NCBI GenBank assembly: GCA_034110565.1
Contig: JAWUYY010000094.1
Location: 1 to 18,887, forward strand
Direction of reading: 5' to 3'
Origin: Bermanella sp034110565
GTDB lineage: Bacteria; Pseudomonadota; Gammaproteobacteria; Pseudomonadales; Oceanobacteraceae
DNA: 18,887 nucleotides
A program made the translations under genes and the position numbers. Shown here piece after piece: positions 1 to 6,829 of the stretch; positions within the stretch are counted from its first letter, which is position 1, and every line of letters starts with the position of its first letter. The notes beneath the pieces are model-generated. The model did no database searches and was not told the DNA's origin. It saw nothing but the letters and a program-made list of their open reading frames with translations.

Positions 1-162
1 AAATTCATAAAAGACATTACGGCCAACTTCACCTGCGACTCGATAGTCCGCTTCTATGGTATTACCAATGAGCAGTTTTGCCGCGGCGTCTCCCTGGAAG
101 ACTTCTGCGCCTTGAGCTGCTATTGAAATAATGGACAGCAATAAAACCACTAATTTTTTCAT
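1..162 (-). CDS. Secreted hypothetical protein, N-terminal 54 residues only
   Basis: An open frame starts at an ATG at 160-162 and runs off the left edge of the window. A GGAG ribosome-binding site lies about eight bases upstream, which supports this start. The protein begins Met-Lys-Lys, followed by a leucine/isoleucine/valine-rich stretch to about residue 16 and small residues (AAQGAE) near 16-21. That is a typical Sec signal peptide with cleavage near residues 18-20, so the mature protein should reach the periplasm or beyond. The visible mature part (FQGDAAAKLLIGNTIEADYR and on) contains a GNT motif seen in several small uncharacterised secreted proteins, but I cannot place it in a named family. 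It has its own promoter region and does not look co-transcribed with the Crp/Fnr gene upstream. The reading frame is well supported; the function is unknown. Confidence 0.75.
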   Translation of the reverse strand, partial: MKKLVVLLLSIISIAAQGAEVFQGDAAAKLLIGNTIEADYRVAGEVGRNVFYEF

Positions 163-499
163 TTATGTATCTCCAAAAAGCATTGATCTTACATTGTAAG
201 TAGTAATTGGTATTCATCATCTATTACTGACATTAAATAGATGCGTGACACTAGATCTTAGTGAACTTTAAAATCTTTCTCTGTTCTCTACCGTACATAA
301 GGTAGAAATAAACTTATTTAAAACTCAGCAACCTATGGGGATACGATGGGCGCCGGAATAAAGCTCTGCATTTATTGCTTTACCCCTTCTATCAAGTCAT
401 ATCAGTAAGGCTTTTCGCATAAAAACGAGGAATTCCAATTACTCTACTCAGTATAAATACCAAGAATTAAATATCATTGGCTAAACCCTTTCTTACAGC
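163..499. promoter_or_regulatory. Non-coding stretch with likely promoter of the secreted-protein gene and two inverted repeats
   Basis: No convincing gene is seen in these 337 bases on either strand. A TACAAT -10-like hexamer for the minus strand lies at 193-198, but no good -35 box sits at the right distance. Two palindromic elements flank it: a perfect 8-bp inverted repeat CATCTATT/AATAGATG at 218-225 and 236-243 (10-bp spacer), and CTTAC-ATT-GTAAG at 188-200, which overlaps the -10-like site. Both could be operators of the downstream gene. I found no clear Rho-independent terminator for the Crp/Fnr gene that ends at 500. The promoter call is inference from motifs only. Confidence 0.4.
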
Positions 500-1264
500 T
501 TAGTCACTCAGGCAAATGGGGGTTTCAGAAAGATAAGGTAATAATCGGTCTGTTTCAGTTTTCACCACGGCATAACATTCACAACTCAATTCTTCGAGTT
601 TTTTTCGGTTAAGCACCGTAATTTGTCCGCGATGATAATCAATGACGCCTAGCTTCTGTAATTTACCGGCGGCTTCTGTCACCCCTACACGGCGTACACC
701 CAACATATTGGCGATAAGCTCTTGCGTCATAGTAATATGATGATCGGGCAAGCGATCAAGTGACAACAACAGCCAGCGGCATAGTTGCTGATCAATCGTA
801 TGGTGACGGTTACAAGCAGCAGTCTGTGCTATTTGCGCAATCAGCGATTGGGTATATCGCAGCATCAAGTGCAGCAATTCACCATGGCGATCAAACTCTT
901 GTGTTAAGCGCTTTCCTTTTAGTCGATAGCCGTAACCTTCATTTTGTACCACCGCTCGGCTAGACGTACTTTCACCACCCATAAACACGGGTACACCAAC
1001 AAGTCCTTCATTGCCCACAACAGATATTTCTGCTGATGTGCCATTTTTCATGACATGTAACAAAGAAACGATGGCATCCACTGGGAAGTACACGTGGGTG
1101 AGCGTATCACCCGCTTCATATATCACCTGACCCAACTGCAAAGGCACCAGTTCAACAAAAGGAAACAAGCGTGTTTGCACCTCTTTAGGAAAGGCGGCCA
1201 ACAAATGATTACTCAAAGGTGAAATAGTATTACCGATTGCATCGTGCATATTGTTGGCATCCAT
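500..1264 (-). CDS. Crp/Fnr-family transcriptional regulator
   Basis: This 254-residue protein has the two-part Crp/Fnr layout. An N-terminal cyclic-nucleotide-binding-like beta barrel covers roughly residues 20-125 (GDTLTHVYFP, ISVVGNEGLVG). A dimerisation helix covers about 128-165. A C-terminal winged helix-turn-helix follows at about 178-215 (MTQELIANMLGVRRVGVTEA). The barrel lacks an obvious cAMP-contacting Arg-Ser/Thr motif, and there is no N-terminal cysteine cluster like that of Fnr, so the ligand or signal is unknown. A CECY motif near 228-231 recurs in this subgroup, but its few cysteines do not by themselves indicate an iron-sulfur cluster. The ATG at 1264 has only a weak ribosome-binding site, and the Met at residue 6 is an alternative start. 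It lies 152 bp downstream of atpG on the same strand. Control of the N-ATPase operon is possible but rests on position only. Confidence 0.85.
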   Translation of the reverse strand: MDANNMHDAIGNTISPLSNHLLAAFPKEVQTRLFPFVELVPLQLGQVIYEAGDTLTHVYFPVDAIVSLLHVMKNGTSAEISVVGNEGLVGVPVFMGGESTSSRAVVQNEGYGYRLKGKRLTQEFDRHGELLHLMLRYTQSLIAQIAQTAACNRHHTIDQQLCRWLLLSLDRLPDHHITMTQELIANMLGVRRVGVTEAAGKLQKLGVIDYHRGQITVLNRKKLEELSCECYAVVKTETDRLLPYLSETPICLSD

Positions 1265-1323
1265 TAATTTAATTCATCACATAGAAACCATTACCGCTAT
1301 ACTTGGTTGAATTTCGCAAGCGC

Positions 1324-1358
1324 TATAATTTGTAAGCAATTTAATAATGAATGCTTAC
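1324..1358. promoter_or_regulatory. Inverted repeat GTAAGCA-N13-TGCTTAC in the leader of the Crp/Fnr gene
   Basis: Perfect 7-bp arms lie at 1332-1338 and 1352-1358, between the atpG stop and the Crp/Fnr start. On the minus strand a TATAGC -10-like hexamer follows directly (about 1322-1327) with a poor TTCATT -35 about 18 bp upstream, so the repeat would overlap the promoter. A TATAAT also reads on the plus strand at 1324-1329. The element could be an operator, perhaps autoregulatory, or a weak RNA hairpin. There is no T-run after it, so I do not call it a terminator. Confidence 0.4.
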
Positions 1359-1416
1359 CATGATTTCTATTTTTCGCGTAAGGCTTTAAGCTTAATCGAT
1401 ATATCAGCAGAGCACT

Positions 1417-2292
1417 CTAGTTCAGCGCCTCAAACCCTGAAAGCACATCAAATAACTCTTCGTCTATTCTGCTTTGGCGCAATCGGTGAAAAGTACGATT
1501 CAAATCTTCTTGTTGTTCGGCGATATTCTTTTCCGCGCGTTGCATGGCCGCTAAGCGGCTGGCATTTTCACTGGCCAGTGATTCAGCACAAGCACGAAAT
1601 AGGCTAACAAACAGATATTCTCGTATCAAGGCTCGCAATGTTTCCAGTCGCTTCGGCATGACCTCTGGTAAATTAACAGTGGGCCAATCAAGGTTTGCTA
1701 AATTTTCTCGCCAACTATGATCTAACGGCAATAGCTGTTGACTGACCGGTGTATAAATAGAATTCAGCTGTGGGCGATGGTGAAACAGATAAACATGATC
1801 AATGTTGCCCATCTCGCGTTGTGCTTCCATTTCATTTAACACGTTACTAACCAAGCTATTAACCGCATTGATGGATGTGGGCAATATAAAATCTGCTGGT
1901 TGTATTTTCTGGTTTTCACTCAGGCGTGATCTAAGTCGCTCGCCTACCGCCCATATGATTTTTTTTTCGGGTAACTTCTCCAATGCCCCCTCAACAAAGG
2001 TCACCATGGACTCATTGAATTGACCCACCAACCCTTGATCTGAACCAAACACGATAACACCAATAGCAGGCGCGGTTTTTTGATAAGGCGGTATCACACC
2101 GGGAAATGTTTTGTGTTGAAAGCAAGCCGCGAGTCCTAACTGCACAGTGCGGTAATAATCATCCAAAGATCGCACTGCATTTTCATACTGACTAATGTTC
2201 GAAGATGACATAGCCTTCATAGTGCGCACCACAGATTCTAGCTCTTGTGCGCTTTCAATCTTGTGGCGTAAGCTAGCAACACTTTCAATCAT
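1417..2292 (-). CDS. atpG: N-ATPase F1 gamma subunit
   Basis: This is the central-stalk gamma subunit, which couples rotation of the membrane c-ring to the alpha/beta catalytic hexamer. The 291-residue protein has the family's N-terminal helix signature (SLRHKIESAQELESVVRTMK, residues about 6-25) and a matching C-terminal helix (ENASRLAAMQRAEKNIAEQ region). These two helices form the antiparallel coiled coil of the shaft. I place the start at the ATG at 2290-2292 rather than the upstream GTG at 2304, because the ATG forms an 8-base overlap (ATGATTGA) with the atpA stop and gives the usual gamma N-terminus. There is no strong ribosome-binding site, so translational coupling to atpA is likely. 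It is the last gene of the atpDCQRBEFAG operon, which is its place in N-ATPase clusters. The sequence is divergent from housekeeping gamma subunits, as expected for this branch. Confidence 0.92.
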   Translation of the reverse strand: MIESVASLRHKIESAQELESVVRTMKAMSSSNISQYENAVRSLDDYYRTVQLGLAACFQHKTFPGVIPPYQKTAPAIGVIVFGSDQGLVGQFNESMVTFVEGALEKLPEKKIIWAVGERLRSRLSENQKIQPADFILPTSINAVNSLVSNVLNEMEAQREMGNIDHVYLFHHRPQLNSIYTPVSQQLLPLDHSWRENLANLDWPTVNLPEVMPKRLETLRALIREYLFVSLFRACAESLASENASRLAAMQRAEKNIAEQQEDLNRTFHRLRQSRIDEELFDVLSGFEALN

Positions 2293-3886
2293 CAGCAGAC
2301 GCACTCTTTATGTCAGGCTCTTCATGGTGCTTATCGAAGGGTGTGGCAGTAAGTGATTCAAGTCCTTGAATCGCCAATTTAAGAATGACGCTTTTTTCTT
2401 CTTCACCTAACGCCTTAGAACTTTCTAAACGCGTTAAGATATCTTTCGGCATATTCGCACTCGCAGCACACACCGCATCCTGAGCCTCTGCCATTTGTTC
2501 AAGGGGAATGTCATCAAACACTCTGGCGGTCAATGCCAGCAGTAACGTAATTTGCTCCACCATGGAAATCGGATTCGATTCCGGTTGCTTAAGGCAAGCT
2601 CGAATACGTCGACCATGCTCTATAACCTTTAACGTACTATCATCTAAGCGGGCACCAAAACGGGCAAATGTTTCTAATTCTTCAAACTGCGCATACGCCA
2701 GTTTTAAATCGGCTGCCACACCACGATAAGCCGCTAACTGTGTCTTGCCTCCCACCCGGGAAACCGATTCACCCACATTCACAGCAGGTAAAACACCGAG
2801 CTCAAATAAAGACGGTGACAAATAAATTTGACCATCCGTAATAGAGATTAAGTTGGTTGGAATATACGCCGAAATATCCTCGGCTTCGGTTTCAATAATC
2901 GGCATAGCAGTAAGAGAGCCCCCTCCAAGGTGCTCACTTAAGTGGGTGGCTCGCTCGAGTAATCGAGAATGAATATAAAAGATATCCCCAGGAAACGCTT
3001 CTCGACCAGGAGGACGACGCAACAACAGAGATAATTCACGATAAGCGCGAGCATGATGAGTAAGATCATCATAAATAATTAATACATCACGCCCTTTTTC
3101 CATAAAATATTCGGCAATACTGGTGGCAGAATAAGGTGCTAAGTAAGCAAGGCCCGGAGGATCATTCCCTTCAGTGACCACTACTATGGTGTATTCTAAA
3201 GCACCTTGCTCACGCAGGGTCGCGACCACTTTTGCCACACCCGAAGCGCGCTGGCCAATGGCACAATACACACACAAAACATTTTTCCCACGCTGATTAA
3301 GAATGGTATCCACTGCAATGGCTGTCTTGCCGGTTTGTCGATCACCTAAAATCAGTTCACGCTGACCTCGACCCACTGGAATTAACGCATCAATAACTTT
3401 GATGCCTGTTTGCAAAGGCACCGTCACAGGAGCTCGATCCATAATGGTAGGGGATGGTCGCTCCACAGGTAAGCGCTGAGTGCTGACTACTGGACCTTTG
3501 TCATCCATTGGCTCACCGATAGGATTGAGGATACGCCCTATCAACCCTTCACCCACAGGCACATCCATCACGTGGCCGAGACGTTCCACTTCATCCCCCG
3601 TTTTTAGGTGCCAATAATTCCCAAGCAACACCACGCCTATTTCGTGTTCATCAACATTAAACGCTATACCATAAATACCACCTGGAAATCTGAGCATCTC
3701 TTCAAACCCAACCCCAGGTAGACCAGAGACCTTGGCAATACCTGTGGCGATACTGGTTATGATGCCGACTTCTCGTGGTGCAATCTGAGGTGCAAACGAT
3801 TGTCGAGCCAACTTCAAACCACAAAAGAGGTCATCAAGGGTGTCTTTTAAAAATGGGACGGGTACATTTTCAGGCGCGGATTTCAT
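2285..3886 (-). CDS. atpA: N-ATPase F1 alpha subunit
   Basis: This is the non-catalytic nucleotide-binding subunit of the F1 head. The 533-residue protein shows the alpha-type Walker A motif GDRQTGKT at 181-188. It also has the SVSRVGGKTQ segment, whose arginine reaches into the neighbouring catalytic site, and a helical C-terminal domain. The N-terminus differs from housekeeping AtpA, which typically carries a long helix that binds the delta subunit; here the delta gene is absent. The C-terminus ends in an acidic, His-containing tail (DKHHEEPDIKSASADD). Its ATG overlaps the atpF stop by four bases (ATGA), and its stop overlaps the atpG start by eight, so the three genes are probably translationally coupled. 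In N-ATPase operons atpA sits between atpF and atpG, as here. Confidence 0.95.
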   Translation of the reverse strand: MKSAPENVPVPFLKDTLDDLFCGLKLARQSFAPQIAPREVGIITSIATGIAKVSGLPGVGFEEMLRFPGGIYGIAFNVDEHEIGVVLLGNYWHLKTGDEVERLGHVMDVPVGEGLIGRILNPIGEPMDDKGPVVSTQRLPVERPSPTIMDRAPVTVPLQTGIKVIDALIPVGRGQRELILGDRQTGKTAIAVDTILNQRGKNVLCVYCAIGQRASGVAKVVATLREQGALEYTIVVVTEGNDPPGLAYLAPYSATSIAEYFMEKGRDVLIIYDDLTHHARAYRELSLLLRRPPGREAFPGDIFYIHSRLLERATHLSEHLGGGSLTAMPIIETEAEDISAYIPTNLISITDGQIYLSPSLFELGVLPAVNVGESVSRVGGKTQLAAYRGVAADLKLAYAQFEELETFARFGARLDDSTLKVIEHGRRIRACLKQPESNPISMVEQITLLLALTARVFDDIPLEQMAEAQDAVCAASANMPKDILTRLESSKALGEEEKSVILKLAIQGLESLTATPFDKHHEEPDIKSASADD

Positions 3887-4710
3887 GGCTGCCCTTGCTT
3901 TTGACTGTCTTGTTGTTCTTTGTCTTGTGATTCGTTTTGAGCCTGACCTTTGTCATTCGATTGCAAAACTTGATTCACACTTTTTGCCAACGATGCAAGG
4001 TAGTTATCAATACTCCATGAGATTTTCTGTCCGTTAACATTCACCTCAATACCACTGACGACTTTAGACTCGGTGGTAAATTCAATAGTAATTGAATCAT
4101 CAAGTACCGATTTCAAAGTATGTAAAACAGATTCGCGCATCTGTGTCGGTAGCGCAAACGCAGAATGAACCTGAAGAGGTTCTTGCGATGTTTTAAATGC
4201 CGTTTTTAGCTGTGTTTTTTCTTCATCACTTAAAGCCTGCAATCGCTCAATAAACACCTCTACCATACGTGACTCTAAAGATGTTGCGGCAAGGTCTGTC
4301 AATGTTTTACGTGCAATCGCAAATACTTCATCCCGAGCACGTAAACTCAATGCGTCCTTTAAACCCAATTGTTCATTATTCAGGGCTAGTTGTAATGTAT
4401 TACGCAGGTCATTGAATTCTTGTCTTGCGGACTCTAACAAGCGATTGTGTTCGGCTTTTGCATCTTGAGCCACTTGATTCATACGCGCCGTATATTCTTT
4501 ATCAAACTGTGTATTCTTTTTTTGAAATTCGTCACGCTCTCTTAAGGCTTCTGCTTGTTTATTTTGTGCATCCGCAAGTTCCGCAGCAATGCGTTTTTCA
4601 CGAATATCAATGGCGTTGAGAATAGGTCTATATAAAAAACGTTTCAGCAACCACACCAACACAAGAAAGTTAATGACTTGCGCAACAACCGTGAACCAAT
4701 CGATCAACAT
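3883..4710 (-). CDS. atpF: N-ATPase peripheral-stalk subunit b, long form with delta-like C-terminal part
   Basis: This subunit forms the peripheral stalk that holds the F1 head against rotation. The 275-residue protein is much longer than the usual b subunit (about 155 residues). One N-terminal membrane helix covers about residues 5-25. A charged coiled-coil rich in Glu, Gln, Lys and Arg follows at about 35-130. A globular region covers about 135-250 with the motif GIEVNVNGQKISWSIDNYL near 225-243, which resembles the end of delta subunits. No separate atpH lies in the operon, so this part probably does the delta job; that is consistent with N-ATPases, but the homology is judged by eye. The last 25 or so residues are Gln/Lys/Asp/Ser-rich and probably disordered. 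The start lies three bases after the atpE stop and has a weak ribosome-binding site, so coupling is likely. Confidence 0.92.
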   Translation of the reverse strand: MLIDWFTVVAQVINFLVLVWLLKRFLYRPILNAIDIREKRIAAELADAQNKQAEALRERDEFQKKNTQFDKEYTARMNQVAQDAKAEHNRLLESARQEFNDLRNTLQLALNNEQLGLKDALSLRARDEVFAIARKTLTDLAATSLESRMVEVFIERLQALSDEEKTQLKTAFKTSQEPLQVHSAFALPTQMRESVLHTLKSVLDDSITIEFTTESKVVSGIEVNVNGQKISWSIDNYLASLAKSVNQVLQSNDKGQAQNESQDKEQQDSQKQGQP

Positions 4711-4713
4711 AGT

Positions 4714-4995
4714 TTATTTACCTGTTGCTGCGGCGAGCGCTGTATTCCAGAAAGGATTGGCAAACAGAAGAATCATCGACACTACAAAGCAATAAATAGC
4801 GGTGGATTCGATCATAGCCAGACCCACAAATAAGGTACGAGTAATAGTGGCTGATGCATCAGGTTGCTGAGCCAAAGATGATAAAGCCACGGCAACCGCC
4901 TTACCTTCACCTAACGATGGCCCAATAACACCCACTGCAATAGTTAAACCCGCGGTGATAATAGATACCACTGCAATAATCGTCATGCTGTCCAT
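4714..4995 (-). CDS. atpE: N-ATPase c subunit with Na+-type ligand set
   Basis: This is the proteolipid of the rotor ring. The 93-residue protein is a two-helix hairpin (about residues 5-38 and 53-80) joined by a polar loop with AQQPD. The second helix has E63, S64, T65 and Y68 (MIESTAIY), matching E65, S66, T67 and Y70 of the Ilyobacter tartaricus Na+ c subunit. In the first helix GPSLGEG (25-31) aligns with GPGVGQG of Ilyobacter, placing E30 where Ilyobacter has Q32. Two carboxylates at the ion site are known from some Na+-driven rings such as that of Fusobacterium. Na+ is therefore the predicted coupling ion. The ATG at 4995 is supported by AAGGA six bases upstream. It lies nine bases after atpB. 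Confidence 0.95.
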   Translation of the reverse strand: MDSMTIIAVVSIITAGLTIAVGVIGPSLGEGKAVAVALSSLAQQPDASATITRTLFVGLAMIESTAIYCFVVSMILLFANPFWNTALAAATGK

Positions 4996-5004
4996 GGTCT
5001 GTCC

Positions 5005-5700
5005 TTATTTAGTCTTAGTTAATTGATGTTCTGACTGACTGCTACGCGTAGCCGCTGCGATATACACAGTGGCCAGAATAAAAAAGATATAGGCTTGTAC
5101 AACACCGGTAAGTAAACCCAGTAATGTCATCACAATTGGAAACAAAAACGGGGTAATACCAACCAAGATAGCAATGATCATCGCCCCACTCATCATGTTG
5201 CCAAATAACCGAACAGCAAGCGCCAAGGTACGTGACACCTCACTAATAATATTAAATGGCAGCATAATAATCGTCGGTTTCGTATAAGACGAAAGGTAGC
5301 CACCGATGCCTTGTTCATGAATACCAAACATGGGCACCGCTACTAATACACACAGCGCCAATGCCGTAGTAGTCGAAAGGGAACCCGTAGGGGTTTCAAA
5401 TCCAGGAATAATAGTACTAAGGGCCGAGATCACGATAAACAAAAATAAGGAACCGAGAAAACCAAGATACTTATGACTATGTTTTAAGCCCACATCTTCG
5501 ATCTGATTACAGATATTAATCACCACCACTTCTAACAAATTTTGCCAGCGAGAGGATTTCAAGTCACTCGTCAATTTACGAGTGACTATTATGGAGCCCA
5601 CAACCAGTACAGCCATAACTAACCAAGTAGACACGATAGTTGCATTGAGTTTAAACAAACCCATTTGCCAGTATATAATTTGGTCCGGACTAAGGTGCAT
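5005..5700 (-). CDS. atpB: N-ATPase a subunit
   Basis: This is the membrane stator subunit that provides the ion half-channels beside the c-ring. The 231-residue protein is very hydrophobic with about five to six membrane helices. It carries the invariant arginine in the motif AVRLFGNMMSG (R164 from this start) and the conserved VQAYIFFIL segment (about 201-209). I choose the ATG at 5698-5700. The in-frame ATG at 5706 directly abuts the AAGGA ribosome-binding site, which sits six bases before the chosen codon. The start overlaps the atpR stop by 11 bases and the gene ends nine bases before atpE, so it lies inside the tightly packed membrane-sector part of the operon. Confidence 0.93.
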   Translation of the reverse strand: MHLSPDQIIYWQMGLFKLNATIVSTWLVMAVLVVGSIIVTRKLTSDLKSSRWQNLLEVVVINICNQIEDVGLKHSHKYLGFLGSLFLFIVISALSTIIPGFETPTGSLSTTTALALCVLVAVPMFGIHEQGIGGYLSSYTKPTIIMLPFNIISEVSRTLALAVRLFGNMMSGAMIIAILVGITPFLFPIVMTLLGLLTGVVQAYIFFILATVYIAAATRSSQSEHQLTKTK

Positions 5701-6058
5701 AACCATCCTTATTTTTTATATTAACTGGCGATTGTGCCTGTGCACGGGGTTGTTCTTTTAGCTGAATAAGTCGCGTGGCAAGCAAGCGCACTAACATAAA
5801 CCCTAATAGACCCAGCATTAACGTTTGCCAGCTGTCGCCCAAAATAAAATAAAATCCAAGCATGAGTACACCAGTTCGGAACAACATGCTGAACGTAAAT
5901 AACAGTGCGGTATACTCACTGGAATTAAGACGGCGCACCGTCCACCAAAGCCCGGCAAAATAAAATACGCCCAACACAACCCCAACTAATAATCCTGACA
6001 CGCCTTCCAACGCAACGCTGCCTAGCCAAGCGTAATCAACAGAATTAATCGTCATCAT
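5690..6058 (-). CDS. atpR: N-ATPase accessory membrane protein AtpR
   Basis: AtpR is a small membrane protein found in N-ATPase operons next to atpQ. It is thought to assist assembly or ion supply of the c-ring, but its exact role is not settled. About three hydrophobic segments are visible (residues about 17-36, 48-70 and 76-93), including the characteristic FAGLWWTVRRL motif at the end of the first. The start is at ATG 6056-6058 (followed by a second ATG), because AAGGA lies five bases upstream. An open frame extends further upstream but lacks such a site. From this start the protein is 122 residues, with a hydrophilic tail of about 25 residues. It overlaps atpQ by 14 bases and atpB by 11, so its translation is probably coupled to both. 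Confidence 0.88.
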   Translation of the reverse strand: MMTINSVDYAWLGSVALEGVSGLLVGVVLGVFYFAGLWWTVRRLNSSEYTALLFTFSMLFRTGVLMLGFYFILGDSWQTLMLGLLGFMLVRLLATRLIQLKEQPRAQAQSPVNIKNKDGYAP

Positions 6059-6416
6059 CTGTATCCTTAAATTGATTAATTTGTTTGTCTTCTTTATCGA
6101 CCCAGTGCCAAGCATTGAAGCAACCAAGGCAAAGACCCACCACTAACAACATTAATGTCCACGAACGCTCTCCGGCATAGTGGTCATCTAACCAAACCCC
6201 AAGGGTCGCCCCCAGAACAGTGGGTACAGCAACAGACCAGCCAACTAGACCCATCATTCCAAAACCCGACCACACTGTTTGAGTTTCGTGCTGCTGCGCC
6301 TTCAATTTGCGTGACGCCATATCACCCACTTTCTGACTGTAGCTGGATGCACGTTCTTTTGCTTTCGTGGCTTGTTTTTTTGTGGCTTTGCTTTCACTGC
6401 TCGGTTCATCAGTCAT
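6045..6416 (-). CDS. atpQ: N-ATPase accessory membrane protein AtpQ (AtpI-like)
   Basis: AtpQ is a two-helix membrane protein related to AtpI, which helps c-ring assembly in ordinary F-ATPases. This 123-residue protein has hydrophobic segments at about residues 50-75 (FGMMGLVGWSVAVPTVLGA) and 84-105 (WTLMLLVVGLCLGCFNAWHW). The GVWLDD motif between them is typical of the AtpI/AtpQ family. The first 45 or so residues are Lys/Arg/Gln/Ser-rich and look like an extended charged tail, longer than in AtpQ proteins I recall (about 100 residues in all). The C-terminus is acidic (KDTDDDD). Its ATG shares four bases (ATGA) with the atpC stop, and its end overlaps atpR. Confidence 0.88.
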   Translation of the reverse strand: MTDEPSSESKATKKQATKAKERASSYSQKVGDMASRKLKAQQHETQTVWSGFGMMGLVGWSVAVPTVLGATLGVWLDDHYAGERSWTLMLLVVGLCLGCFNAWHWVDKEDKQINQFKDTDDDD

Positions 6417-6829
6417 AACAATGTTTGATCCTGATTAAATGCCGCCAAGCGCTGAATAAAACCACTTTCCATTTTCACTAATACTGAACGCAGTTTCTGT
6501 TCTTGTTCATCCAACTTAATAAATTCGTTTTCTACCGCCTCGTGTAATTCTTTCAACCCTATGCCTGCCATGGCGTTACGCACCGATATCAGAACATCAA
6601 GACCCGTTTTAACCAGTACGCCCTCATCAATTGCAATAAAGGTTTGAGTTTGGTCGTCTTGTTGTAACGTTAATATCCCAGCAGATAAAGACGCAACACA
6701 ATCAAGTCGGTTAGGTAAAATACCGAACGCGCCATTAGGCGTCATGGCAACGATGCTTGTTACATCATGTTCCTCGGCGAATACCTTATAAGGCAGCAGC
6801 ACTTTAAGGTGCATCTGGGGTGCTGGCAT
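6413..6829 (-). CDS. atpC: N-ATPase F1 epsilon subunit
   Basis: Epsilon is part of the rotor stalk and often inhibits ATP hydrolysis. The 138-residue protein has the N-terminal beta-sandwich domain (about residues 6-90), with the family signature AMTPNGAFGILPNRLDCVASL. A C-terminal helical part follows (about 95-135). The ATG at 6829 is preceded by a strong AAGGAG seven bases upstream. The in-frame Met at residue 6 has no such site, although N-ATPase epsilons often begin near that point. The gene overlaps the end of atpD by 26 bases and the start of atpQ by four, consistent with one polycistronic message. The atpD-atpC pair at the head of the operon, apart from atpA-atpG, is characteristic of N-ATPases. 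Confidence 0.93.
   Translation of the reverse strand: MPAPQMHLKVLLPYKVFAEEHDVTSIVAMTPNGAFGILPNRLDCVASLSAGILTLQQDDQTQTFIAIDEGVLVKTGLDVLISVRNAMAGIGLKELHEAVENEFIKLDEQEQKLRSVLVKMESGFIQRLAAFNQDQTLL

Noticed and set aside
760..963. Plus-strand open frame opposite the Crp/Fnr gene
   Set aside because: It lies wholly within a well-supported minus-strand gene, has no family resemblance, and is best read as a shadow. The same holds for the other plus-strand frames over atpA, atpD, ybiT, murA, mlaE and mlaF.
1347..1607. 86-residue plus-strand frame over the end of atpG, downstream of a TATAAT
   Set aside because: Composition looks like antisense of atpG beyond the first few codons, and there is no ribosome-binding site or recognisable domain.
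5690..6127. Longer AtpR start at 6127
   Set aside because: The extension overlaps atpQ in another frame, lacks a ribosome-binding site, and has no AtpR-like sequence; the ATG at 6058 has AAGGA at the right distance.
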